A stretch of DNA of 7,543 bases, taken from Victivallales bacterium (GTDB lineage: Bacteria; Verrucomicrobiota; Lentisphaeria; Oligosphaerales; Oligosphaeraceae). The stretch spans positions 1 to 7,543 of the forward strand of contig JAFTAC010000643.1 in assembly GCA_017458805.1 (NCBI GenBank). The letters run 5' to 3'. Positions within the stretch are counted from its first letter, which is position 1. The number at the start of each line of letters is the position of its first letter. This document shows positions 1 to 7,029 of the stretch, piece by piece. The notes below the pieces were generated by a model. That model did no database searches, was not told where the DNA came from, and saw only the letters and a list, made by a program, of their open reading frames with translations. Both the position numbers and the translations under genes were made by a program.

Positions 1-48
1 ACCACTAACCACTAACCACTAACCACTAACCACTAAACACTAAACACT
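1..48. repeat. Heptamer tandem repeat, about 7 units
   Basis: Read on the minus strand this is AGTGTTT twice followed by AGTGGTT four times and a partial AGTGGT at the window edge, so six full units and one 6/7 unit. On the plus strand it reads CCACTAA repeated from position 2. The two units nearest the symporter gene differ by one base (T for G) from the rest, which are identical. The array continues to the first base of the window, so its full length is unknown. It contains the last two codons and the TAG stop of the minus-strand symporter gene. There are no spacers, so it is not a CRISPR. It may be a slippage-prone simple repeat in the gene's 3' region; a function is not evident. Confidence 0.95.
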
Positions 49-1437
49 CTTTTGTGAGGATTGGGCGACAAGTGAGGAGAGTGTGATGAGTGCGAGGACG
101 TTTGGCAGGACCATCAGCTGGTTGAACATGTCCTGGAGCTCCCAGACCAAATCGTTCTTCACGATGGTGCCCAGGAAGATGAACAAGACAGCCAGTATGG
201 AGTAGATGACGACGTACTTGCGTCCGAAGAGATATTCGAAGTTGATTTTGCCGAAGAAGTTCCAGCTCAGGATGGTGGAGAGCGCGAAGAAGACGAGGCA
301 GATGGCGACGAAGACGTTGCCGACAGTTGTGTTGGAGACAGATGCGAAGGCAAGCTGCACCAGGTTGGTTTTCTGGAGGCCGCAACTGGCAAGAAGTTCG
401 GAGTAGGTCTCGCCTGTGGCGTGGGCCAGCGGGCCGTCGCCAACGTAGATGGTGGAGATGACGATGAGCGCGGTCATGGTCAGTACCACGAAGGTGTCGA
501 TGAATACGCCGACCATGGCAGCCATGCCCTGGGTGTGGGGCGAATCCACGTTTGCCATGGCGTGCGCATGCGGCGTCGAACCCATGCCTGCCTCATTGGA
601 GAAGAGCCCGCGCTTGACGCCCTGGCTGATGGCAGTTTTCAGAGCATAGCCGATGCCGCCGCCAATGAGCGCCTCGGGGTTGAACGCATATTTGAAGATG
701 AGCCCGAAGGTCTCGGGGATGAAACGGATGCGGACTAGCAGCAGGATGAGGCCGCCGGCCATGTAGATGAGGGCCATCAGCGGGACCAGTTTTTCGGTGA
801 CGCGTGCGATGCGGTTCAGTCCGCCGATGAAAATCAGGAAGGAGAGCAGGGCGACTACCAGCCCGATGCTCCAGGTGGGCAGTTTGAATGCATTGTGACA
901 GACTTCGCCGATGGAGTTCGCCTGCACCATGCAGCCAATCAGCCCAAGCGAGATGATGACTGCAACTGCGAAGAAGACGGCGATGCACTTGCCGAAGAGA
1001 TTGGGGAAGGCACGCTTCATGTAGTAGGTGGGACCGCCGTGGATGGTGTGCTCGTCCAGTTTGATGCGCGTTTCCTGCGCAAGAACGGCTTCGGCATAGA
1101 TGGTGGCCATGCCCAGGAAGGCGATGAGCCACATCCAGAAGATGGCGCCAGGACCGCCCGTCAAGATGGCTCCCGAGGCTCCGACGATGTTGCCTGTGCC
1201 AACCTGCGCGGCGATGGCGGTGAAGAGAGCCTGGAGGGAACTGAGGCCTGCGTTGCCGATATGTCCGTGGATGCTGAAGTTCTTGAAGGCGTCCTTGAAG
1301 CCCGCGCCCAGGCAGCGGACCTGCACGAAGCGCGTTCGAATCGTGAAGAAGAGGCCAGTGACCACTAGCAGCGTAATCAGCACGTAGTCGGAGAGGTAAC
1401 TGTTGATGGTGCAGACGAGGTTGTAGAGTGCGTTCAT
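40..1437 (-). CDS. Sodium:alanine (amino acid-cation) symporter, AlsT/AgcS family
   Basis: A 465-residue integral membrane protein, the usual size for the alanine/glycine:cation symporter family (DAACS, TC 2.A.25), which imports small neutral amino acids with Na+ or H+. The family hallmarks are clear. An early segment carries QALFTAIAAQVGTGNIVGAS followed by GGPGAIFWMW. A later one carries GVKRGLFSNEAGMGSTPHAH. About ten to eleven hydrophobic segments can be seen, starting with one near residues 18-32 and ending with two near the C terminus. The ATG at 1437 is preferred over an in-frame GTG at 1488, because the upstream extension lies inside the likely promoter and reads as a non-membrane, non-family leader. 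No good Shine-Dalgarno site precedes the ATG. The gene is alone on the minus strand and diverges from the PHP gene. Its stop lies inside the heptamer repeat. The exact substrate (alanine, glycine or another small amino acid) cannot be told. Confidence 0.95.
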   Translation of the reverse strand: MNALYNLVCTINSYLSDYVLITLLVVTGLFFTIRTRFVQVRCLGAGFKDAFKNFSIHGHIGNAGLSSLQALFTAIAAQVGTGNIVGASGAILTGGPGAIFWMWLIAFLGMATIYAEAVLAQETRIKLDEHTIHGGPTYYMKRAFPNLFGKCIAVFFAVAVIISLGLIGCMVQANSIGEVCHNAFKLPTWSIGLVVALLSFLIFIGGLNRIARVTEKLVPLMALIYMAGGLILLLVRIRFIPETFGLIFKYAFNPEALIGGGIGYALKTAISQGVKRGLFSNEAGMGSTPHAHAMANVDSPHTQGMAAMVGVFIDTFVVLTMTALIVISTIYVGDGPLAHATGETYSELLASCGLQKTNLVQLAFASVSNTTVGNVFVAICLVFFALSTILSWNFFGKINFEYLFGRKYVVIYSILAVLFIFLGTIVKNDLVWELQDMFNQLMVLPNVLALITLSSLVAQSSQKSV

Positions 1438-1455
1438 TGTGCGTTGTCCATTGTA

Positions 1456-1476
1456 TATAGGGGTGAAACACCTATA
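1456..1476. promoter_or_regulatory. Imperfect inverted repeat at the symporter transcription start
   Basis: TATAGGGGTG and CACCTATA flank AAA; the arms match except for two extra G residues on one side. The site sits just downstream of the predicted -10 of the minus-strand promoter, where the transcript would begin. It could be a repressor operator or a small 5'-UTR hairpin. It is short and may be chance. Confidence 0.3.
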
Positions 1477-1504
1477 ACATAATGCCACAAGTGAGATTTG
1501 ACAA
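1476..1504 (-). promoter_or_regulatory. Sigma-70-like promoter for the symporter gene
   Basis: On the minus strand the -35 is TTGTCA (complement of 1499-1504; 5 of 6 to consensus) and the -10 is TATGTT (complement of 1476-1481; 4 of 6), with a 17-bp spacer. Transcription would start near 1469, giving a leader of about 30 nt before the ATG at 1437. This placement rules against translation from the GTG at 1488. It is a consensus match only. Confidence 0.5.
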
Positions 1505-1529
1505 ATGCGCAGGATGTATCCATTCGCCT

Positions 1530-1559
1530 AAAAAAAACGATTGAACAGTAGTTTTTTTT
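1530..1559. repeat. A8C / GT8 inverted repeat in the divergent intergenic region
   Basis: Eight A residues and a C (1530-1538) are mirrored by a G and eight T residues (1551-1559), a perfect 9-bp inverted repeat around a 12-nt centre. It lies between the two divergent promoters. A-tracts of this kind bend DNA or can act as UP-element-like sequence. It lacks the GC-rich stem of a normal intrinsic terminator. Confidence 0.6.
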
Positions 1560-1568
1560 GATTACTGG

Positions 1569-1598
1569 TTAGCAATATTCGCAAATGCGTTGTATAAT
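1569..1598 (+). promoter_or_regulatory. Sigma-70-like promoter for the PHP gene
   Basis: A perfect TATAAT -10 stands at 1593-1598. The best -35 is TTAGCA at 1569-1574 (4 of 6), with an 18-bp spacer. Transcription would begin near 1605, about 43 nt before the ATG at 1648. The T8 tract at 1552-1559 lies just upstream of the -35. Weak -35 plus perfect -10 suggests a possible activator or UP-element contribution, which is inference. Confidence 0.55.
1580..1589. promoter_or_regulatory. CGCA-AA-TGCG palindrome, possible operator, with a second half-copy
   Basis: CGCAAATGCG is a 4-2-4 inverted repeat sitting in the spacer of the plus-strand promoter, four bases before its -10. Its 8-base core CAAATGCG recurs at 1502-1509, overlapping the -35 of the minus-strand promoter. 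One regulator binding both could control both divergent genes. Each match is short, so this is a suggestion only. Confidence 0.3.
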
Positions 1599-1636
1599 TA
1601 TAGGTTGCAGGGAATATACACTCAATATTAACATTC

Positions 1637-1640
1637 AAGG
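1637..1640 (+). promoter_or_regulatory. Weak ribosome binding site that sets the PHP gene start
   Basis: AAGG lies 7 nt before the ATG at 1648. The earlier in-frame ATG at 1585 precedes the predicted -10 and so would not be on the transcript. This favours the start at 1648. Confidence 0.55.
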
Positions 1641-1647
1641 CTACTCA

Positions 1648-2928
1648 ATGAAGAACCAGGATTTCAATTACGATGTCTTTCCGAAGGTGCTGAAAGTCGG
1701 GAAGAAAGTCACCGTCACCATCCGTCCCAAATATGACCATGTGGCTGTCAAGGAGGGGCATACATACACCTTGTTGCTTTCTGAGCGCGAGACCTACGTC
1801 AAGAACGAAGTGCCGCTGGTTGTCAAAAACGGCGCCTTCAAAGTGACCTTCACGCCAGACATGGAGCAGGAGTACACCATTGTCCTGACGGACAGCTGGG
1901 AGAACAACGGTCCTCGTTCCGTCAAGACGGAGTTCTGCTTCTATGCGGTGGAGAAGGACTTGTTCGCATGCCGCCCCTGGAAAGGTGATTTCCACCTGCA
2001 CTCCTGCCGTTCCGACGGCAAGGAGAGCCCTGTGTTCGTGGCCTCCAACTACAGGCGCGCGGGGTTCGACTTCTTTGCGCTGACCGACCATCACCGCTAC
2101 GCGCCCTCCCTGGAGGTCGTCGAGGCGTTCAAACAGCTTGACACGAACTTCAAGGTCTTCCCTGGCGAAGAGGTGCATCCGCCTCGCAACTGCGTGCATC
2201 ACGTCAATTTCGGCGGTTCCTTCAGCGTGAACGACCTTCATCGCCAGACCGAGCAGTACGAGAAGGAGGTTGCGGAGATTCAGAAGAAGCTGCGCATACC
2301 CTACCTGAAGGGGGACGACCGCTACCGTTTCGCTTCGTCGCGGTGGGTTTTCCAGAAGATACGCGAGGCGGGGGGCATCTCCATCCTCTGCCATCCCTAT
2401 TGGATTACAGGCGACCATTTCAATGTCAGTGCCGCCCTGCTACGCGCCTTCTTCGAAACAGGGGAGTTTGATGCGCTGGAGCTCATTGGTGGCTTCTGGA
2501 AGCACCAGACCGAAGCGAACTCGCTACAGGTTTCGCTGTGGAGCGAGCAGCGTGCCCAGGGGAAGAAGATACCTGTCGTCGGCATCTCCGATTCGCACGG
2601 CACCATCAACACGGGGCTCTTCAACTGGTACTACACCATCGTGTTCGCACCGACATGCGAGTTTGCCGACCTGAGCGAGGCAATCCGCGCAGAGCACAGC
2701 GTGGCCGTCCACGCCATCGAGGAGGAGGCTCCGCAACTCCACGGTCCCTTCCGCTATGTGAAGTTCGCCTACTTCTGCCTGCGTGAGATTCTGCCACTTC
2801 ATCATGAGGAGTGTGCAGAGGAAGGGCGCCTGATGATGAAGTACTTTGGCGGCGACAAATCTGCTGCCAAGATGATTGCCCTTTGCAAGGACCGCATCGC
2901 CGAACTCTACAAGAAACTGTGGGCCTGA
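1648..2928 (+). CDS. PHP-domain metallohydrolase with N-terminal beta-rich domain (CehA/McbA-like)
   Basis: A 426-residue protein. Residues 1 to about 108 are rich in alternating beta-strand patterns (e.g. KKVTVTIRP, KNGAFKVTFTP, EQEYTIVLTDSW) and probably form a beta-sandwich. A PHP metal-binding domain follows. Motif I is GDFHLHSCRSDG at 113-124 (His116, His118, Asp123). Motif II is TDHH at 146-149. An acidic/His motif is GEEVH at 173-177. CHPYW at 248-252 supplies His249, and the last motif is SDSHG at 314-318 (Asp315, His317). All the expected metal ligands are present, so it should be catalytically active. PHP proteins hydrolyse phosphoesters or related bonds with a di- or trinuclear metal site. 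The WKGDFHLHS...SDG start resembles the CehA/McbA group, whose natural substrates are mostly unknown. No signal peptide is seen, so it is probably cytoplasmic. It is followed at 47 nt by the sensor kinase gene. The substrate is not known. Confidence 0.88.
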   Translation: MKNQDFNYDVFPKVLKVGKKVTVTIRPKYDHVAVKEGHTYTLLLSERETYVKNEVPLVVKNGAFKVTFTPDMEQEYTIVLTDSWENNGPRSVKTEFCFYAVEKDLFACRPWKGDFHLHSCRSDGKESPVFVASNYRRAGFDFFALTDHHRYAPSLEVVEAFKQLDTNFKVFPGEEVHPPRNCVHHVNFGGSFSVNDLHRQTEQYEKEVAEIQKKLRIPYLKGDDRYRFASSRWVFQKIREAGGISILCHPYWITGDHFNVSAALLRAFFETGEFDALELIGGFWKHQTEANSLQVSLWSEQRAQGKKIPVVGISDSHGTINTGLFNWYYTIVFAPTCEFADLSEAIRAEHSVAVHAIEEEAPQLHGPFRYVKFAYFCLREILPLHHEECAEEGRLMMKYFGGDKSAAKMIALCKDRIAELYKKLWA

Positions 2929-2940
2929 GGACACGACTTA

Positions 2941-2959
2941 AGCCGCACTGGATGCGGTT
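2941..2959 (+). terminator. Short hairpin between the PHP and kinase genes, possible weak terminator
   Basis: AGCCGCA and TGCGGTT pair as a 7-bp stem including one G-U, with the 5-nt loop CTGGA. It begins 13 nt after the PHP stop. The downstream run is only TTTCTCC, so as an intrinsic terminator it is weak. It might act as an attenuator or mRNA-stabilising end, reducing kinase expression relative to PHP. It also makes the in-frame ATG at 2952, within the stem, an unlikely start for the kinase. Confidence 0.35.
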
Positions 2960-2975
2960 TCTCCATCTAAAACGC

Positions 2976-5900
2976 ATGTCATCTATGAATCCAACAATAG
3001 TCAGGAGAGTATTTGCGCTGGTGGTTGCCTGTGTACTGCTGGCACCATTGAGCGTGGTCTGTGGAGCCAAGGCCCCTGCCTGGAGTCTGCCTTTGGCGCA
3101 GTTGCAAGACGATGGAGCCGCGATGGATGGCAATGCAGCAGAAGCGGACGTGGAATCCGTTGAAAAGGAAACCGTCCGCGTTGACATCTCTGTTCTGTCA
3201 CCGCCGCTGAAAGACTATGATAAGGCGAAAGGGGAGGTCTGCGGATTCACACGGAACCTGCTTGACATCATTTCGCGGGCGAGTGGCTTGACATTCCTCT
3301 ATCTGGAGCCAAAGGGCTCTGCCGAGGCCAGATCTCGGCTGGCGAAGGGAGAGTCGGACATCTGGGTTTGCTATGGTGGAAACTGCGAACCCATGGAGGC
3401 GGCGGAGCTGGGTGAGGCGTGCGTGATGCTTCCCATGGTCAGGGTTTGCCGCAAGGGCGAACTTTTCACCAGCCTAACTCGCCAATCCCTTGCCATTTTG
3501 AAGGGTGACTACACCAACAGGGGTATCTACGACAACGGGAAGGGCAGGGCGAAAGAATTCGCAAGTATGGACCAGTGCTATGAGGCTGTCAGAAAAGGGG
3601 AGGCCGACTACCTGGTGGATTATCTTCATGCTGCTCAGAACAGGCTTCTGCGCTCCAGCAAATACAAGGGGCTGGTCATCCAGCAGATGCCAGCAAAGCG
3701 CGCAAAATCTCCCTTCCGCTTTATGTTCAGCAAGAGATTTGACCCAGCTACGAGGGATCTTTTCGAGAGGACGCTTTCCATTATTCCGCCAGACGAAATG
3801 ATCAACTGCCTTGTCACTTCCTCTGTCCCACGTGGGAAGCCAGCCATCTCCACGGAGAAGGTGGTGGCCATTGGGGTCTGCATTGTCGTGCTGGCTCTCC
3901 TGCTGACGATTCTTATCCTGAACCACCAGCGCCTGCGCTCACGGGATGTGGTCAATGAGCTGGAGGATGCCAACCGAATGGCAGAGAGGAGTTTGCGCGT
4001 CAGCAGACAGTCCCAGAGCTGCTTGGAGTTCCTGTTGAACAACCATGACAAGCGCCAGGCCTTCGAGTACATCTGCAAACTGGTTTGCCTGGAGACAGGC
4101 ATGGAGCAGTGCTGGATTGTCCTCTTCGGCGAGAAAGATGGCGATTCCCCTACCGATGACGAGAATAATCTCTTCTTCTATGTGGATGACGGTGCCGATG
4201 GGGGGCATCTCCATGCTGTCCAGGGGCAGGAGGAGTATGACTTGCAGCGGAATACGCTGGCGGAACTGGTTGACCAGAACTTGCCTCTCGACAAAATCAT
4301 AGCCAGAACTCTTCCCAGCGGGAAGTTTCTGATTGAAGTGAACGACGCGAAGCGGATGGAGACGGCCTCCCTGCTGGTCAGTGATTTCTTTGAAAGGACC
4401 AACGCGGGCGACCTGGCCATTTGCTCAATCCGAGGCGCAGACGGCAAACTAAGTGGCTACGTCGCACTGACGGGCAGCGTCTCATTCTACGGACCTGAAG
4501 ACGAGCAGGAAGGCGGGATTGGGCAGATGCTGGACGTCTATGTCCATACCCTGAATATTTTCATGAATGCGGAGGACACACGCCGTCAGCTGAACATGGC
4601 GACCGAGCAGCGCGAGCGCATTTTCAGCGCGTCCCCTGTCGCGATGATCATGTATGATGCAGAGCACCAGGTTGTCATGTCAAACGACAAGGCAAAGGAG
4701 ATGACGTTTGGTATGGAACGGCACCTGGGGCCACGCAAGTGCATCCACGCCTTCTGCGAAGGGAAGAATCCTGAAGAGTGTCCTGTTCGCCAGGCCTGTG
4801 CAACGGGCAAGACCAGTGTCACGGCTGAAAAATACGGTGGGCGGATGTACAGTGTCTCTACTGTTCCGATCTACGACAACGGGATTGTGGTGAATGTGAT
4901 GCAGACCTTCACGGACCAGACGGCACTTTTGAACAGCGAACGTCATTTCAAGAAGACCTCTGAACTTCTGTCGGGCATTCTCTCCACCATGCCTTGCGCG
5001 GCCTTCATCAAGGAATGTGGCGACCAGATTCGCTATCTGCTTGCCAGCGACTATCTTGAGAATGCGATGAACTGGGAAAAGGGCTATGTCAAGGGCAAGA
5101 CCTGCCGCGAGCTTTTTGGAGACAAGGCCGAGGCCTTTGATGAGAGCGACCGCTTGGCGCGGGAGAATGGCACCTGGTCTGGCATGCTGTCTATGAAGAC
5201 TCCAAGCAAACTGTTGAACCTGTTTTGCGTGAAGCGCCATATCAAGGACCCTGATGGCCACGACATGATTATCGGTGTGGAATTAGACATGACGGAGAAC
5301 ATCAAGCAGAGGCGATCGCTTGAGATTACGCATGAGGCACTTCAGACCCTTCCAGTTCAGAAGAACGCTCTGGCCTGCCTGCCTCCCATGCTTGCGAGTT
5401 TGAGCAACCTTTTGGATGCATCCACCCATCTCGTCGTCAAATACGACGGCGACAACACTGTTGCACCCAATTTCTGGAATCGGGACGGTTTGGAAACTCC
5501 ACCACCTGCGCTTCTGGAGGCTATGGGAAGTCTGCGCAACTATGATGTACCCGCCCCCTTGCTAAAACAATATGGTACCGAGGGGGTAGTGGATGAAGTG
5601 GTTTCCGCCCCCCTCGATGCCGCTCTGAAGGCCGTTGGTGCAAAATCTGTGGTTTGCGTGCCTATTTTCCATCAGGAGCAACTATGGGGCAGACTATGCT
5701 TCTTCAAGCAAAGCGAGGAACCCTTTAGCCAGGTGGACTGCTTCATCGTGCAAGATGTCGTGAAAATCGTCGAACTGGCGTTGCGCCGCAGCAGTGTGAT
5801 TGACGAATTGGCGGCCAAGGAGCGGAGGCTTCACATGGCGCTGGTGGACGCGAAGGAAGCCGCCAGTGCGCGCGGTGAGTTCCTGGCAACGATGAGCCAT

Positions 5901-6980
5901 GAGATTCGCACGCCTCTCAATTCGATTATCGGCATCGCAAAATGCATGGACGTGCAGGACTTGTCCTTGGAACAGGCGCACGAATATGCCCACGACCTCA
6001 ATCAGCCCTCCAATGCCCTGTTGCATCTGCTGGATGACATCAATGAATTGAGCAACATCAGTTCGGGACATCTGGACTTGCGGAGTGGCGTGTGCAATAT
6101 GGGGGCGTTGTTTGACGAGTTGAAGGCGGAGCTTGCGCCCAAGGCAAACTCGGCAGTAAAGCTAGAAGCGCATGTCATCCCCAAGGAGTTCCCAGTTCTC
6201 AAGTTGAACGACCATTGCATCAGGCAGTTGCTGGATAGGCTGATTGGAAACGCCCTTAAGTTCACCGAGGCTGGCATGGTCTCATTTGGGGCTGCTTTCA
6301 AGCCCACGAGTTCCACGTTGGGCACGCTTGAACTGGAGGTGAAGGACAGCGGTTGCGGAATTGATGACGTGATGCAGAAGATTATGTTCGACCCATTTGT
6401 GCATCATGAAGTTCGGGGACGTTGCATCGAGTCTGGCATGGGATTGGGCTTGCCAATTGTCAAGGCGATTGTCGAAAAGCTGGATGGCACTGTGACAGTT
6501 GACAGTGCCGAGGGGCAGGGAAGCTCCTTCCATATTCGTATTCCGAATGTCGAGTTGGTGTCCGCTGTCACCACGAAAGGGGCGGATCAGGCGACTTCTG
6601 AAGAACCTGCCCTGCCCAAGGGACTGCGCATTCTGGTGGTGGATGATGTCCCCCTTAACCTCAAGATTACCTCCAAATATCTTGAGCGTTTAGGAGCCGA
6701 GTGCCGCATCTCGAACGATCCCAATGAGGCACTAGACATCTTGAAGACCTGCAAGGTGGATGTTGTGCTTACAGACCTATGGATGCCCGGCATGAACGGC
6801 TTGGAGATGGTGAAGGCCATCCATGCGATGCCAGGCCTTGAGAAATTGCCTGTTGTTGCCGTCACGGCGGACATCGAGGTGAAAAACGATTCAGAGGAGA
6901 AAGAACTGGTCGATATCCTTCATAAGCCCATTACGCGTGACAGTCTGCGTAATGTGCTTTTGAAATGCATTGGAGCATGA
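2976..6980 (+). CDS. Hybrid sensor histidine kinase: SBP3-like periplasmic domain, GAF-PAS-PAS-GAF, HisKA, HATPase, receiver
   Basis: A protein of 1,334 residues counted from the ATG at 2976. The ATG at 2985 is equally possible; neither has a clear Shine-Dalgarno site. Residues 1-33 form a signal peptide with a basic start and the hydrophobic stretch ALVVACVLLAPLSVV. Residues 67-285 resemble a family 3 solute-binding domain, as in BvgS/EvgS sensors, and would bind a ligand in the periplasm. The TM helix is at about 296-316. In the cytoplasm come GAF (about 346-540), a PAS with Cys589, Cys594, Cys602 and Cys608 (about 546-653), a second PAS (661-780) and a second GAF-like region (787-939). HisKA has the SHEIRTPLN box with phospho-acceptor His975. 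The ATPase domain shows Asn1092, DSGCGID from Asp1124 and GMGLGLP from Gly1154. The C-terminal receiver has Asp1223/Asp1224, phospho-acceptor Asp1267, Thr1297 and Lys1317. All catalytic residues are intact. There is no HPt or DNA-binding output, so phosphate must pass to a partner encoded elsewhere. Domain boundaries are approximate, and the GAF calls are weaker than the kinase and receiver calls. Confidence 0.93.
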   Translation: MSSMNPTIVRRVFALVVACVLLAPLSVVCGAKAPAWSLPLAQLQDDGAAMDGNAAEADVESVEKETVRVDISVLSPPLKDYDKAKGEVCGFTRNLLDIISRASGLTFLYLEPKGSAEARSRLAKGESDIWVCYGGNCEPMEAAELGEACVMLPMVRVCRKGELFTSLTRQSLAILKGDYTNRGIYDNGKGRAKEFASMDQCYEAVRKGEADYLVDYLHAAQNRLLRSSKYKGLVIQQMPAKRAKSPFRFMFSKRFDPATRDLFERTLSIIPPDEMINCLVTSSVPRGKPAISTEKVVAIGVCIVVLALLLTILILNHQRLRSRDVVNELEDANRMAERSLRVSRQSQSCLEFLLNNHDKRQAFEYICKLVCLETGMEQCWIVLFGEKDGDSPTDDENNLFFYVDDGADGGHLHAVQGQEEYDLQRNTLAELVDQNLPLDKIIARTLPSGKFLIEVNDAKRMETASLLVSDFFERTNAGDLAICSIRGADGKLSGYVALTGSVSFYGPEDEQEGGIGQMLDVYVHTLNIFMNAEDTRRQLNMATEQRERIFSASPVAMIMYDAEHQVVMSNDKAKEMTFGMERHLGPRKCIHAFCEGKNPEECPVRQACATGKTSVTAEKYGGRMYSVSTVPIYDNGIVVNVMQTFTDQTALLNSERHFKKTSELLSGILSTMPCAAFIKECGDQIRYLLASDYLENAMNWEKGYVKGKTCRELFGDKAEAFDESDRLARENGTWSGMLSMKTPSKLLNLFCVKRHIKDPDGHDMIIGVELDMTENIKQRRSLEITHEALQTLPVQKNALACLPPMLASLSNLLDASTHLVVKYDGDNTVAPNFWNRDGLETPPPALLEAMGSLRNYDVPAPLLKQYGTEGVVDEVVSAPLDAALKAVGAKSVVCVPIFHQEQLWGRLCFFKQSEEPFSQVDCFIVQDVVKIVELALRRSSVIDELAAKERRLHMALVDAKEAASARGEFLATMSHEIRTPLNSIIGIAKCMDVQDLSLEQAHEYAHDLNQPSNALLHLLDDINELSNISSGHLDLRSGVCNMGALFDELKAELAPKANSAVKLEAHVIPKEFPVLKLNDHCIRQLLDRLIGNALKFTEAGMVSFGAAFKPTSSTLGTLELEVKDSGCGIDDVMQKIMFDPFVHHEVRGRCIESGMGLGLPIVKAIVEKLDGTVTVDSAEGQGSSFHIRIPNVELVSAVTTKGADQATSEEPALPKGLRILVVDDVPLNLKITSKYLERLGAECRISNDPNEALDILKTCKVDVVLTDLWMPGMNGLEMVKAIHAMPGLEKLPVVAVTADIEVKNDSEEKELVDILHKPITRDSLRNVLLKCIGA

Positions 6981-7020
6981 TTCGTTTGGTGCGTTGCGAA
7001 AAGCGGCGCGGAACAGATTA

Positions 7021-7024
7021 GAGG
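7021..7024 (+). promoter_or_regulatory. Ribosome binding site fixing the Fe-S protein start
   Basis: GAGG lies 5 nt before the ATG at 7030. A TTG at 6970 in the same frame would overlap the end of the kinase gene, lacks a comparable site and would add a non-conserved leader, so the ATG is the start. Confidence 0.7.
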
Positions 7025-7029
7025 TGAAA

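Noticed and set aside
1..48. CRISPR array
   Set aside because: The 7-base units are contiguous with no spacers.
593..1471. A 292-codon minus-strand reading frame overlapping the symporter
   Set aside because: It is rich in His, Arg and Pro, matches no family and lies in another frame of a clear membrane transporter gene.
1438..1488. In-frame GTG extension of the symporter
   Set aside because: It overlaps the predicted promoter spacer and adds a 17-residue leader without membrane character or a ribosome site.
1530..1559. Bidirectional intrinsic terminator
   Set aside because: The stem would be almost all A-U pairs, and it lies upstream of both genes rather than after one.
1585..1647. In-frame ATG extension of the PHP gene
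   Set aside because: The ATG at 1585 is upstream of the TATAAT at 1593-1598, and the ATG at 1648 has a better-placed AAGG.
1645..2418. A 257-codon minus-strand frame opposite the PHP gene
   Set aside because: The plus strand encodes a protein with complete PHP motifs; the opposite frame has no recognisable domain.
2811..2975. Longer start for the kinase inside the PHP gene
   Set aside because: The extra 55 residues are Arg/Cys-rich and overlap the PHP gene; the signal peptide begins at the later ATGs. The ATG at 2952 lies in the hairpin stem and also lacks a ribosome site.
2621..3187. A 188-codon minus-strand frame across the PHP-kinase junction
   Set aside because: Ser/Arg-rich composition, no domain, and it crosses the ends of two well-supported genes.
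4680..5261. A 193-codon minus-strand frame inside the kinase
   Set aside because: Shadow of the kinase's PAS-coding region; no family features.
6970..7029. TTG start for the FTR-like gene
   Set aside because: The ATG at 7030 has a good GAGG site; the TTG overlaps the kinase end and adds unconserved residues.
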